A DNA stretch of 64,000 bases from Bradyrhizobium sp. sGM-13 (GTDB lineage: Bacteria; Pseudomonadota; Alphaproteobacteria; Rhizobiales; Xanthobacteraceae): positions 62,001-126,000 of the forward strand of contig NZ_JAGWDK010000012.1 of the NCBI RefSeq assembly GCF_018398875.1, read 5' to 3'. The position numbers and the translations under genes were made by a program. Within the stretch, counting starts at the first letter, position 1; each line of letters opens with the position of its first letter. Positions 50,982 to 58,470 of this stretch are shown in pieces. Under the pieces are notes generated by a model. The model made no database searches. It was not told the DNA's origin and saw only the letters and a program-made list of their open reading frames with translations.

Positions 50982-52175
50982 CTAGACGACCTCGCGCGCG
51001 CGCAGTTCCGCGATCGCCTTCGTGTCATAGCCGAGCGAGGCCAGCACCTCGTCGGTGTGGGCACCGAGCGCGGGCGCCATGCGGTCGAGCCGTCCGCCGC
51101 CATGGGCGAGCTGAAAGCCGCTGCCGGCAAAGCGCAGGCGGCCATAGGGCGTATCGATCTCCTGAATGGCGCCGCGCGCGGCGATCTGCGGGTGGTCGAT
51201 CACCTCCTCGATCTTCCAGATGCTGGCACAGGGCGCGCCTGCGGCTTCCAGGAGCTTTTCCCACTCGCGCGGGTCCTTCTTGGACAGCGCCTCCTCGATG
51301 ATGGCCCGCAGCGCCGGCTCGTTTTCCTGACGGGCAAACCAGTCAGCAAAGCGGGAATCCTCAAGCGCATCGGCGCGGCCGAGCGCGGTCATCAAGGCGC
51401 GGTATTGCTTCTCGCTGTTGACAGCAAGCAGCAGATAGCCGTCGCCGGCCTTGAACAGGTTGGCGGTCGGCCTTCGGCTCACGGCCTGATTGCCGGAAAG
51501 CTGCTGGCGGTGGCCGGCGACCGAATAGTCCGCCACCTGCCCGGACAGAAACGCCAGCGTCGCCTCCAGCATGGAGACGTCGACCATCTGTCCCTTGCCG
51601 GTATGGGTGCGCTGGAACAGCGCGCTCGACACGCCAAAGGCTGCGGTCGCGCCCGACAGCACGTCGCAAACCGCAAAGCCGGCCCGCGTCGGCCCGGTCT
51701 CAGGATGGCCGGTGATCGACATGATGCCGGATAGCGCCTGGATCTTGCCGTCATAGCCGGCGCCCAGCCGCTCCGGTCCGGTCTGGCCGAAGCCGGAAAT
51801 GGCGCAATAAATCAGCCGCGGGTTGATCTCAGACAGCGCGGCATAGCCGATGCCGAGCTTGTCCATCACGCCCGGGCGAAAATTCTCCATCACCACGTCG
51901 GCCTCGGCGGCGAGTTGCTTGACAATGGTGATCGCTTCCGGCCTCGAGAGGTCGAGGGTCAGGCTGCGCTTGTTGCCGTTGATCGCCTGCCAGCCCGGCG
52001 CGAGGCCGCGCTCGGCCCATTCGCGGCTCAGCGGCGTGCGGCGCATGTCCTCGCCCTCGCGCCGCTCCACCTTGATGACGTCGGCCCCGAGCAGCGCGAG
52101 CTGGTAACTCGCATAGGGGCCAGCCAGCACCTGCGTGAAGTCGAGAATCTTCACGCCTTCGAACGGTCGGGTCAA
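50982..52175 (-). CDS. CaiB/BaiF-family CoA-transferase
   Basis: Transfers CoA from an acyl-CoA donor to an organic acid (type III CoA-transferase). The 397 residues begin with a TTG start (LTRPFEGVKILDFTQVLAGP) preceded by AGGAGG at a good distance (7 bases), which decides the start over the open frame to 52244. Typical elements: VMENFRPGVMDKLG, the catalytic region YDGKIQALSG (Asp near 165), and GKGQMVDVSMLEATLAFL. The substrate is not known. It lies downstream of the GrdB-like gene. Confidence 0.93.
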   Translation of the reverse strand: MTRPFEGVKILDFTQVLAGPYASYQLALLGADVIKVERREGEDMRRTPLSREWAERGLAPGWQAINGNKRSLTLDLSRPEAITIVKQLAAEADVVMENFRPGVMDKLGIGYAALSEINPRLIYCAISGFGQTGPERLGAGYDGKIQALSGIMSITGHPETGPTRAGFAVCDVLSGATAAFGVSSALFQRTHTGKGQMVDVSMLEATLAFLSGQVADYSVAGHRQQLSGNQAVSRRPTANLFKAGDGYLLLAVNSEKQYRALMTALGRADALEDSRFADWFARQENEPALRAIIEEALSKKDPREWEKLLEAAGAPCASIWKIEEVIDHPQIAARGAIQEIDTPYGRLRFAGSGFQLAHGGGRLDRMAPALGAHTDEVLASLGYDTKAIAELRAREVV

Positions 52176-52200
52176 AGGGGTATCCTCCTGCGTTTTCTTC

Positions 52201-52350
52201 TTCCCTCTCCACTTGTGGGAGAGGCTGGACGCGATGCGAAGCATCGCGGACGGGTGAGGGGTCTGTCTTCGCGAACACCGAATGCGCGGTTAGATACCCC
52301 TCATCCGGCAGCCTTCGGCTGCCACCTTCTTCCACAAGGGGAGAAGGGAA
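52201..52350. repeat. intergenic palindromic repeat, family B (copy 3)
   Basis: TTCCCTCTCCACTTGTGGGA begins the unit, followed by GCGATGC-GAA-GCATCGC and GGGTGAGGGG, then the inverse arm CCCCTCATCCGG..CCACAAGGGGAGAAGG. It lies between the GrdB-like gene and the CoA-transferase gene, so it is inside what could be their shared transcript. Confidence 0.7.
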
Positions 52351-52358
52351 GTAACCCG

Positions 52359-53288
52359 TCACGCCGCTCGGTTGCCGCGCGCGATTTCCTTCTGCTTGTC
52401 GAACTCGGCGCGGCGCCGCGCCAGTTCTTCCGGGCTCATCTGCGAGATGTTGTTGTAGTCGAGCTTCCAGGAGGCATCCTCGCTCCAGCGCAGCGGCGAC
52501 TGCATCGTGGTGCGCGCGCCGGGCGCGGACTCGAGCAGCCGCAGCGCCAGTTCGAGCGTCAGCGCCTGCGACTCCACATCATGCGGCTTGCCGGCGGAAT
52601 TGCCGAGCGGGAAGTCCGAAAACAGGAAACGCGGCGCGGCGGCATATTCGACAATATCCTTGGCGCAGCCCATCACCACGGTGGCGATGCCGTTGGCTTC
52701 GAGGTGACGCGCCACCAGCGCCGAGGTCTGATGGCAGACCGGGCAGTTCGGAACGATCACGGCGGCATCGACCTTGTCGGCGAGGCAGCGGGCGAGGATA
52801 TCGGGCGCGTCGACGTCGATGGTGGCGCGGTGGCTGCGGTTGGTCGGCGCCCCGAAGAAGCGCGGCGCGACCTCGCCGATTCGTCCCGCGGCAGCGGCCT
52901 TCAGAAGCTGCGGCAGCGGAAACCAGGTGCCGCTGTCGGTTGCCGTGGTGTGCTTGCGGTCGTAGCCGATATGCGAGATGCGCAAATCGTGCTCTTTCGA
53001 GGTGTCGCCGTCATAGACCTGGTAGAACTTGGCGCTGCCGTTGTACCCCGCGCCCGGCCCCTGATCGCCCTTGGTGGGATCATATTGGGCGGCCGTGGTG
53101 ACGATGGTGACGCGCGATTGCGCGAGCGGCTTTTTCAGCGGCTGGAACGGCGCGTCGACATAATGCGCCCAGCGGTAGGGCGTGGTGTAGCCAATCGCCG
53201 CGTAGTAGTCGCGGGTCCGCTGCATATAGGGAACGGGAGAATCATAATCGGGCGCAAAGCCGAGCTGGTCGTCAGAGGGTCCGGACAT
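52359..53288 (-). CDS. GrdB/PrdB-like reductase-family protein with a CxxC motif
   Basis: A 309-residue protein with an overall match to the glycine/sarcosine/betaine reductase selenoprotein B family. In that family the active site is a selenocysteine motif UxxC; here the position reads VPNCPVCHQT, that is Cys182-x-x-Cys185, so it is a plain cysteine version. Other parts: DLRISHIGYDRKH and VVMGCAKDIVEYAA. An aerobic organism is not expected to run the clostridial glycine reductase, so its role is unknown, perhaps a thiol-based reduction linked to the CoA-transferase downstream. Confidence 0.75.
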   Translation of the reverse strand: MSGPSDDQLGFAPDYDSPVPYMQRTRDYYAAIGYTTPYRWAHYVDAPFQPLKKPLAQSRVTIVTTAAQYDPTKGDQGPGAGYNGSAKFYQVYDGDTSKEHDLRISHIGYDRKHTTATDSGTWFPLPQLLKAAAAGRIGEVAPRFFGAPTNRSHRATIDVDAPDILARCLADKVDAAVIVPNCPVCHQTSALVARHLEANGIATVVMGCAKDIVEYAAAPRFLFSDFPLGNSAGKPHDVESQALTLELALRLLESAPGARTTMQSPLRWSEDASWKLDYNNISQMSPEELARRRAEFDKQKEIARGNRAA

Positions 53289-53565
53289 TGTTGTGTCTCT
53301 CCTGCGTTTCCACCGTGCGGCCGTGAAGCGGCCTTGCCCCGCAAGCTAATGATACTCGGTTCATTCCTCAACCGCGGATATTGCATCCGAGGAGCGCAGG
53401 ATCGCGCTTCCTGACCGCACGAGCGAAGGCGGAATGCCACTGAACGCTTGCTGCGTGCTGTAGGTCACACCTGAACGCGCGTTCACAAAAATCCCTCGAA
53501 CTTTCTCCGTACGCGGCGCGTCTCAAGAGCATAGCAGGCAATCACGCCTGGATTGGAGAATGTAA

Positions 53566-53850
53566 ATGTTTCGCAACATTACCCTCGCTGCCGTCGCCGC
53601 CATTGCCATGACCGCGGCTGCGGTCGCACCGGCGTCCGCCGGCGGCAAGCATGGTGGCCATCATGGCCACGGTCACGGTCATCATGGCCATGGTCATCAC
53701 GGCCACGGTCATCATGGCCATCATGGGCATGGTCACTGGGGCCATCGCCACTTTGGAACGTCGTTCTATGTCGGCGGAAGCTGCTACAAGACCATCTTCA
53801 CCAAGTATGGTCCGCGCACCGTGTACGTCTGCGCTCCCTACATCTATTGA
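53566..53850 (+). CDS. exported His/Gly-rich protein
   Basis: A 94-residue protein with a Sec signal peptide (NITLAAVAAIAMTAAAVAPA, cut near 25). The mature chain has a run of repeated HGH and GHH units (residues 28-63, about 20 histidines), then a short folded tail with FYVGGSCYKTIFTKYGPRTV and one more cysteine. It probably binds metal ions such as Ni, Cu or Zn in the periplasm. I know no characterised homolog. A terminator follows directly. Confidence 0.85.
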   Translation: MFRNITLAAVAAIAMTAAAVAPASAGGKHGGHHGHGHGHHGHGHHGHGHHGHHGHGHWGHRHFGTSFYVGGSCYKTIFTKYGPRTVYVCAPYIY

Positions 53851-53872
53851 GAGCGCATAGTACATGACGGGC

Positions 53873-53904
53873 AGGCCTCAGCCGACGGCTGGGGCCTTTT
53901 TCTT
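53873..53904 (+). terminator. rho-independent terminator after the His-rich gene
   Basis: An 11-base stem AGGCCTCAGCC-GAC-GGCTGGGGCCT (one G-T pair) followed by TTTTCTT. Its end touches the stop of the convergent LysR gene at 53904. Confidence 0.85.
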
Positions 53905-54794
53905 CATCGTAACGCCTTCCTTGCAGACCTGGCCCGTTGCTTCGTCAGCAGATCACGCAGCGCGTGCACTTTTGGCGAATCGGCGCCCTTACGCCAGATC
54001 AGGTAGGTGTCGGCGCGGTTCTCGCCCGGCGGCAAGCGATGGACCTTCAGCCGCCGGCTTTCTGGAAATGTCGTCAGCACGCTTCTCGGCAGCAGGGCAA
54101 CACCCATACCGGCAACGACACAGCCAAGCATCGCATGATAGGAGCCCAGTTCGATGGTGCGCTCCGGCATCTGATTTCGAAGCGCGTACCAATCTTCCAG
54201 CCGTTTGCGATGCGGGCAGCCATGCTCGAAGGCAAGGATAGTCCGCGGAAAGTACGCGTTCTTACCTTTGCCGATCGCCGGTGTGTCGGCGGCGGAGACG
54301 ATCACCGGCTCTTCCTCGAACACGACAATTTTTTCGAACAGCGCCTCGGCAATCGGCAAGGTCACCAGCGCCGCATCGAGCTCATTGGCCAGGAGCGCCT
54401 TCGAAAGCGCCGTGGGATTTCCGGTGCGGAGTTCGAGCACCACGTCCGGATAAAGGCGATGATACTGGTTCACCGGCCCGGGCAAGCGGACCGCGGCGGT
54501 ACTCTCCATGGCGCCGAGACGGAAGACTCCGCGCGGCTTCGGATCCTGAACCGCGTTACGCGCCTCGTCGGCGAGCGCGAGCAACCGGTCCGCGTAGTCC
54601 AGCAATACCTGTCCCGCCGGCGACAGATGCAAGCGTTTTCCCTCGCGTATGAAAAGCGGAATACCGAGTTCCTCTTCAAGCTGGCGAATGCGCGTGGTCA
54701 CGTTGGATTGAACCCGATACAGCCGTTGCGCTGCGCGAGTCACGCCGCCCTCACGGACCACAGCGCTGAAGATCTTCAGATCGGACAGGTCCAT
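53904..54794 (-). CDS. LysR-family transcriptional regulator
   Basis: A 296-residue LysR-type regulator: N-terminal winged helix-turn-helix (MDLSDLKIFSAVVREGGVTR, AAQRLYRVQSNVTTRIRQLEEELG), then the two-lobed ligand-binding domain (from about 90). The ATG at 54794 follows GGAGAG and gives the standard LysR N-terminus; the longer open frame to 54833 has extra Asn/Asp/His residues. It is divergent from the small-protein/globin gene group and most likely controls those genes and itself. The co-inducer is unknown. Confidence 0.93.
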   Translation of the reverse strand: MDLSDLKIFSAVVREGGVTRAAQRLYRVQSNVTTRIRQLEEELGIPLFIREGKRLHLSPAGQVLLDYADRLLALADEARNAVQDPKPRGVFRLGAMESTAAVRLPGPVNQYHRLYPDVVLELRTGNPTALSKALLANELDAALVTLPIAEALFEKIVVFEEEPVIVSAADTPAIGKGKNAYFPRTILAFEHGCPHRKRLEDWYALRNQMPERTIELGSYHAMLGCVVAGMGVALLPRSVLTTFPESRRLKVHRLPPGENRADTYLIWRKGADSPKVHALRDLLTKQRARSARKALR

Positions 54795-54910
54795 ATATCT
54801 CTCCAGAAGATCATGATGATCATTATTATTCATTTTATGTGATCATCGCTTCATCGTAAAGCCATCGCACCTCATCGTTTCAGACGACGCAAGGACGAAG
54901 GATCGAGTCC
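54795..54910. promoter_or_regulatory. divergent regulator region with repeated TGATCA/CATCG motifs
   Basis: The LysR gene and the small-protein gene diverge here. TGATCA occurs at 54817-54822 and 54840-54845 (about 23 bases apart); GATCAT occurs three times, and CATCG is repeated four times within about 35 bases after 54840. This is a plausible LysR site region; binding is inferred. Confidence 0.5.
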
Positions 54911-55129
54911 ATGATGCACACGATAAACCGGATCGAGACGAGCCCACCCGATATCAACCGGATGTCACCAGCCGATTTCCTCGCACTGAAGGATCGAATC
55001 ATTCGGGAAGCGCGGATTGCACGGACGGCAGCCATTCACGCCGCATTTGCACGAGCGATCACGGCAATCACCTCCCTCGCAACGTGCCGCCATACAGACG
55101 CAGCCACGACAGTACGGCCAAGCTGCTGA
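54911..55129 (+). CDS. small hypothetical protein
   Basis: A 72-residue protein, MMHTINRIETSPPDINRMSP then an amphipathic Ala/Arg-rich helix (ADFLALKDRIIREARIARTA). Two ATGs in tandem (54911, 54914) can serve as start. No membrane or export signal. It lies between the LysR gene and the globin gene on the same strand as the globin, suggesting a shared transcript; the gap to the globin ATG is 39 bases. Family unknown to me. Confidence 0.6.
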   Translation: MMHTINRIETSPPDINRMSPADFLALKDRIIREARIARTAAIHAAFARAITAITSLATCRHTDAATTVRPSC

Positions 55130-55168
55130 TTGCATTCAATTGAGTTTACATTCTCTTGGAGCACGAGC

Positions 55169-55600
55169 ATGTCACCGGAAGACAAGGCAACAGTTAAAAT
55201 CACCTGGGCAAAGGTCGTCCCGATCGCCGACGTGGCGGCCACGCTGTTTTACGAGCGGCTGTTCACCCTCGATCCTTCCTTGCAGCCGATGTTTGGTCGC
55301 ACGGATATGAAAGAGCAGCGCCGCAAGCTGCTGGCGGCCCTCGGCGCGGTCGTCAACGGACTCGAAAACCTCGAACCGCTTATCCCTGTGCTTGAAAACC
55401 TCGGCCGGAACCACGCCCGCTATGGCGTGACCGATGCGCACTACGAGACTGTCGGCGCAGCACTACTTTGGACCCTCGAACAGGGCCTGAAGGAAGCCTG
55501 GACGCCAGCGGCGAAAGCTGCCTGGACGAAGGCCTATGGAACCGTTGCGGATGTGATGCGCAGCGCGGCTGCGACATCCGCCATGCCGGCCGTCGCCTGA
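55169..55600 (+). CDS. single-domain bacterial globin
   Basis: A 143-residue globin. The proximal haem histidine is His82 (LGRNHARYGV), and Tyr28 (LFYERLF) fits the B10 distal position, with Gln50 a possible E7 residue (KEQRRKL). This resembles Vitreoscilla-type haemoglobins and the haem domain of flavohaemoglobin, without a reductase domain. It may bind oxygen or detoxify NO. The ATG at 55169 follows TTGGAG; the frame open upstream (55130) adds unlikely residues. Precedes DUF1330 and dodecin genes. Confidence 0.88.
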   Translation: MSPEDKATVKITWAKVVPIADVAATLFYERLFTLDPSLQPMFGRTDMKEQRRKLLAALGAVVNGLENLEPLIPVLENLGRNHARYGVTDAHYETVGAALLWTLEQGLKEAWTPAAKAAWTKAYGTVADVMRSAAATSAMPAVA

Positions 55601-55621
55601 AAGCGAACGTGGAGTTTGATC

Positions 55622-55909
55622 ATGCCCAAGGCCTACTGGATCGTGCGGGTCAGCGTTCGGCAACCCGAACGCTACCCGGACTATCTCGCCGCCGCGCAGC
55701 CGGCTTTCGAGAAATTTGGAGCGAAGTTCATCGTGCGCGGCGGGCCATTCGAGTTGATGGAGGGCCACGCGCGCGATCGTAACGTCGTCGTCGAATTCGC
55801 CGATAGCGATACTGCGATGGCCTGCTACCGCAGCGCCGAGTACCAGAAAGCGAAAACGATCCGCCAACGATATGCGGATGCTGACTTCATCGTCGTCGAA
55901 GGCGCCTGA
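55622..55909 (+). CDS. DUF1330-family protein
   Basis: A 95-residue protein of the DUF1330 dimeric alpha-beta barrel family: PKAYWIVRVSVRQPERYPDY ... KFIVRGGPFELMEG ... VVVEFADSDTAMACYRSAEY. The family is small and without a settled function. It follows the globin stop by 21 bases, with GTGGAG before its ATG, so it is probably co-transcribed. Confidence 0.9.
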   Translation: MPKAYWIVRVSVRQPERYPDYLAAAQPAFEKFGAKFIVRGGPFELMEGHARDRNVVVEFADSDTAMACYRSAEYQKAKTIRQRYADADFIVVEGA

Positions 55910-56142
55910 GATCTCGCAACCGAAGCCCATTGCGCTGCCGTGGATCGCACGCGGAGACTTTCACCGGTCCCTCGTGCCAGCGCTCGTGATGGCAAGCCAC
56001 CGGGGCCGCAAGGTCTCGGCAGCAGGCAGAAAATCATGGAACCGAAGAGCTTGAGAACTCGTTCAGAATGGACGCGCTTCTGATCGCATCAGAGCGTTGA
56101 GCAGGAGGAAGCAGGCACCAATCGCCGCAACGGAGGTTTGCA

Positions 56143-56370
56143 ATGCCCAGTACCGCTGGAACGACGGATCATGTTTACAAGATCCTGGACCTCGCCGGAT
56201 CGTCCGAAAAGAGCATCGAGGATGCCATTCAGAACGCCATCACCCGCGCATCAAAGACCATTCGCGAATTGAAATGGTTCGAGGTCGTGCAGACCAGAGG
56301 CCATATCGAAAATGGGTCGGTTCGACACTACCAGGTCACCTTGCGGGTCGGGTTTACACTGGAGGAGTAA
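56143..56370 (+). CDS. dodecin family protein
   Basis: A 75-residue dodecin, a small protein that forms a hollow dodecamer and stores flavin (or CoA). The sequence DHVYKILDLAGSSEKSIEDA, IQNAITRASKTIRELKWFEV and GHIENGSVRHYQVTLRVGF matches the family, including the aromatic Trp that stacks on the flavin. A strong GGAGG lies just before its ATG. It is about 230 bases after the DUF1330 gene and near the globin, so redox or flavin handling is a shared theme. Confidence 0.93.
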   Translation: MPSTAGTTDHVYKILDLAGSSEKSIEDAIQNAITRASKTIRELKWFEVVQTRGHIENGSVRHYQVTLRVGFTLEE

Positions 56371-56452
56371 CTCTGGCGCAACGCGCGCCCTGCGTCGAAT
56401 CCAAACGGCGCGCTCTGTGACGGACCACAGCCAAAACAGGTTTTGTGGGCGA

Positions 56453-58246
56453 TCAAACGCCTGCCACCGACGACCAGATATCCGCAAGCTTGCGCTTGAA
56501 GGCCTGCCAGCTTGTCAGGGGTACGACCTTCTCCTCCTCTTCCGGCAGCCGCAGGCCAACCACGTTGACGCGGCCGCCACTGATGTTGCGCGCGACAAGG
56601 ACGATGGGATCGAGCGCCAGCTCCGCGCCTGCTTTCGGCGCGTGGTCGAGATGAATATCGAAATAATCCGACAGCGTCAGCTTCGCCTGATCCTCGCTGA
56701 TGGCGACGCCATAAACCTCTGCCAGTTCGCTCAGCGTGTGCTCGCCCGACACCATGAAGTCCCCGAGCAGATGCGGGTCGGGCGCTGTGCTCGGCGGCAT
56801 ATCGACAAAGAAGCGGTCCAGCGCCTCGGCCTTTTCCGGCGGCGCCAGCAGATAGACGTAGTCGCCGGCTTCGATCGGATCGGCCTCGGCGGGCGAGAGA
56901 ATCCGCTCGTCGCGGATGACGAGCGTCGGCTTCGACCAGGATGGCGTAAGGCCGCGCCGGAAATACAGGCTCTTCGCCCGTACCGGATAGCCGACCAGTT
57001 GCTGCTCGAGCTGGCCGGGCAGATCGAGCTCGACGCGCCGCGGACCGCGCTCGACGCGCGGCAGCGCCACGTGGAGCCATCTCGCTGCCGGCGCCAGTGT
57101 CCAGCCCTGCAGCAAGAGCGAGATGATGACCACGACAAAGGCGACGTCGAAATAGAGATAGGCTTTTGGCAATCCGACCAGCATCGGGATCGAGGCGAGG
57201 AAGATCGCGACCGCGCCACGCAGGCCGGTCCAGGCGATGAAGATCTTTTCCCGCCAATTGAACCGGAACGGCACCAGGCACAGCAACACCGCGAGCGGCC
57301 GCGCCACCAGCATCAGCACCAGCGCCACGAACACGGCCGGACCGACGCTATCCAGCAGACGCTGCGGCGACGCCAGCAGCCCGAGCAGGACGAACATCAC
57401 GATCTGCGCCAGCCAGGTCGCCGCGTCGAGAAACGTCACCACCGAATTATGGGCGCGCGTCGGCCGGTTGCCGACGATGATTCCCGCGAGATAGACCGCG
57501 AGAAAGCCCGACGCGTGTGCAATCTGCGCTGCACCGAAAACCACCAATGCAGCGGTCGTGACGAAGGGCGCATGCAAGCCCTGCGGCAGCGCCATGTAAT
57601 TGAGGGCCAGCACCACCAGACGACCGCCGACCACCCCGAAGATGGCGCCGAGCAGACCTTCACGCGCGAGTTCGAATGCGACATGCCCGGGCGAGCTTTG
57701 GCCGATGGAAATGAACTCGACCAGCATCAAGGTGAGGAAGATCGCAAACGGATCGTTGGTGCCGGATTCCGCTTCCAGCGTCGCCCCGACACGCGGACGC
57801 AGGCGCAGGCCCTGGGTGTGGACGAGCAGAAACACCGCGGCGGCATCGGTCGAGGCCACCACCGCGCCGACCAGCAGCGACTCGGTCCAGTTCAGGTCGA
57901 GCGCATATTTGGCGACCGGCGCCGTGATCAACGCGGTGAGCAATACGCCAACTGTCGCCAGCACCATCGAGGGCGCCAGCACCGTGCGGATGCTCTGAAA
58001 TTTGGTTCGCAGGCCGCCGTCGAACAGGATCAGCGCCAGCGCCACTGAGCCGACCAGATAGGTGGTGCGGACATCATCGAAGCTGAGCTGGCCCGGCCCG
58101 GCATCGCCCGCCAGCATGCCGATCAGGAGGAACACCAGCAGCAGCGGCGCCCCGAAGCGCAACGCAAGCAGGCTAGACAGGATGCCCGCCATCACCAGAA
58201 TGGCGCCTAGAAAGATAGCGATGCTGACCGAGTCGAGAGAAGTCAT
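56453..58246 (-). CDS. potassium/proton antiporter, CPA1 family with TrkA_C domain (CvrA/NhaP2-like)
   Basis: A 597-residue membrane protein: about twelve helices of the Na+/H+ exchanger fold (VASTDAAAVFLLV, LEAESGTNDPFAIFLTLMLV with the ion-binding Asp) followed by a TrkA-C type cytoplasmic domain (SPAEADPIEAGDYVYLLAPP) and a CorC/HlyC-like C-terminus. The layout equals the K+/H+ antiporter NhaP2/CvrA group, which exports K+ at high internal potassium. The ATG at 58246 follows CGGAGG. It is divergent from an MscS channel gene. Confidence 0.9.
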   Translation of the reverse strand: MTSLDSVSIAIFLGAILVMAGILSSLLALRFGAPLLLVFLLIGMLAGDAGPGQLSFDDVRTTYLVGSVALALILFDGGLRTKFQSIRTVLAPSMVLATVGVLLTALITAPVAKYALDLNWTESLLVGAVVASTDAAAVFLLVHTQGLRLRPRVGATLEAESGTNDPFAIFLTLMLVEFISIGQSSPGHVAFELAREGLLGAIFGVVGGRLVVLALNYMALPQGLHAPFVTTAALVVFGAAQIAHASGFLAVYLAGIIVGNRPTRAHNSVVTFLDAATWLAQIVMFVLLGLLASPQRLLDSVGPAVFVALVLMLVARPLAVLLCLVPFRFNWREKIFIAWTGLRGAVAIFLASIPMLVGLPKAYLYFDVAFVVVIISLLLQGWTLAPAARWLHVALPRVERGPRRVELDLPGQLEQQLVGYPVRAKSLYFRRGLTPSWSKPTLVIRDERILSPAEADPIEAGDYVYLLAPPEKAEALDRFFVDMPPSTAPDPHLLGDFMVSGEHTLSELAEVYGVAISEDQAKLTLSDYFDIHLDHAPKAGAELALDPIVLVARNISGGRVNVVGLRLPEEEEKVVPLTSWQAFKRKLADIWSSVAGV

Positions 58247-58470
58247 GAACCTCCGATATCGTCGCAAATACTTGCAATTGCATCCTTATCGTTGCCACAC
58301 TTGATCGCCAACCCATTTCTGCGATCGCGGCAATGTGCCCGATTTACGGGCCTGATCTTTGCCCCGTAGCTGCGTATCGATGGCATCCGCACGTCGCCTG
58401 TGAGAATCTGCCTGCTATTCGCGAATCACCTTTGTCTGATGGGATCAGAGCCTCGAACGAGAATTTTCCG

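Noticed and set aside
53640..53750. Short tandem units that look like a CRISPR or minisatellite
   Set aside because: They are codons of the His/Gly repeat of a secreted protein; there are no spacers and no cas genes.
56312..58048. 578-codon plus-strand frame opposite the antiporter gene
   Set aside because: Very rich in Gln/His/Arg, no motif, and the antiporter frame is clear.
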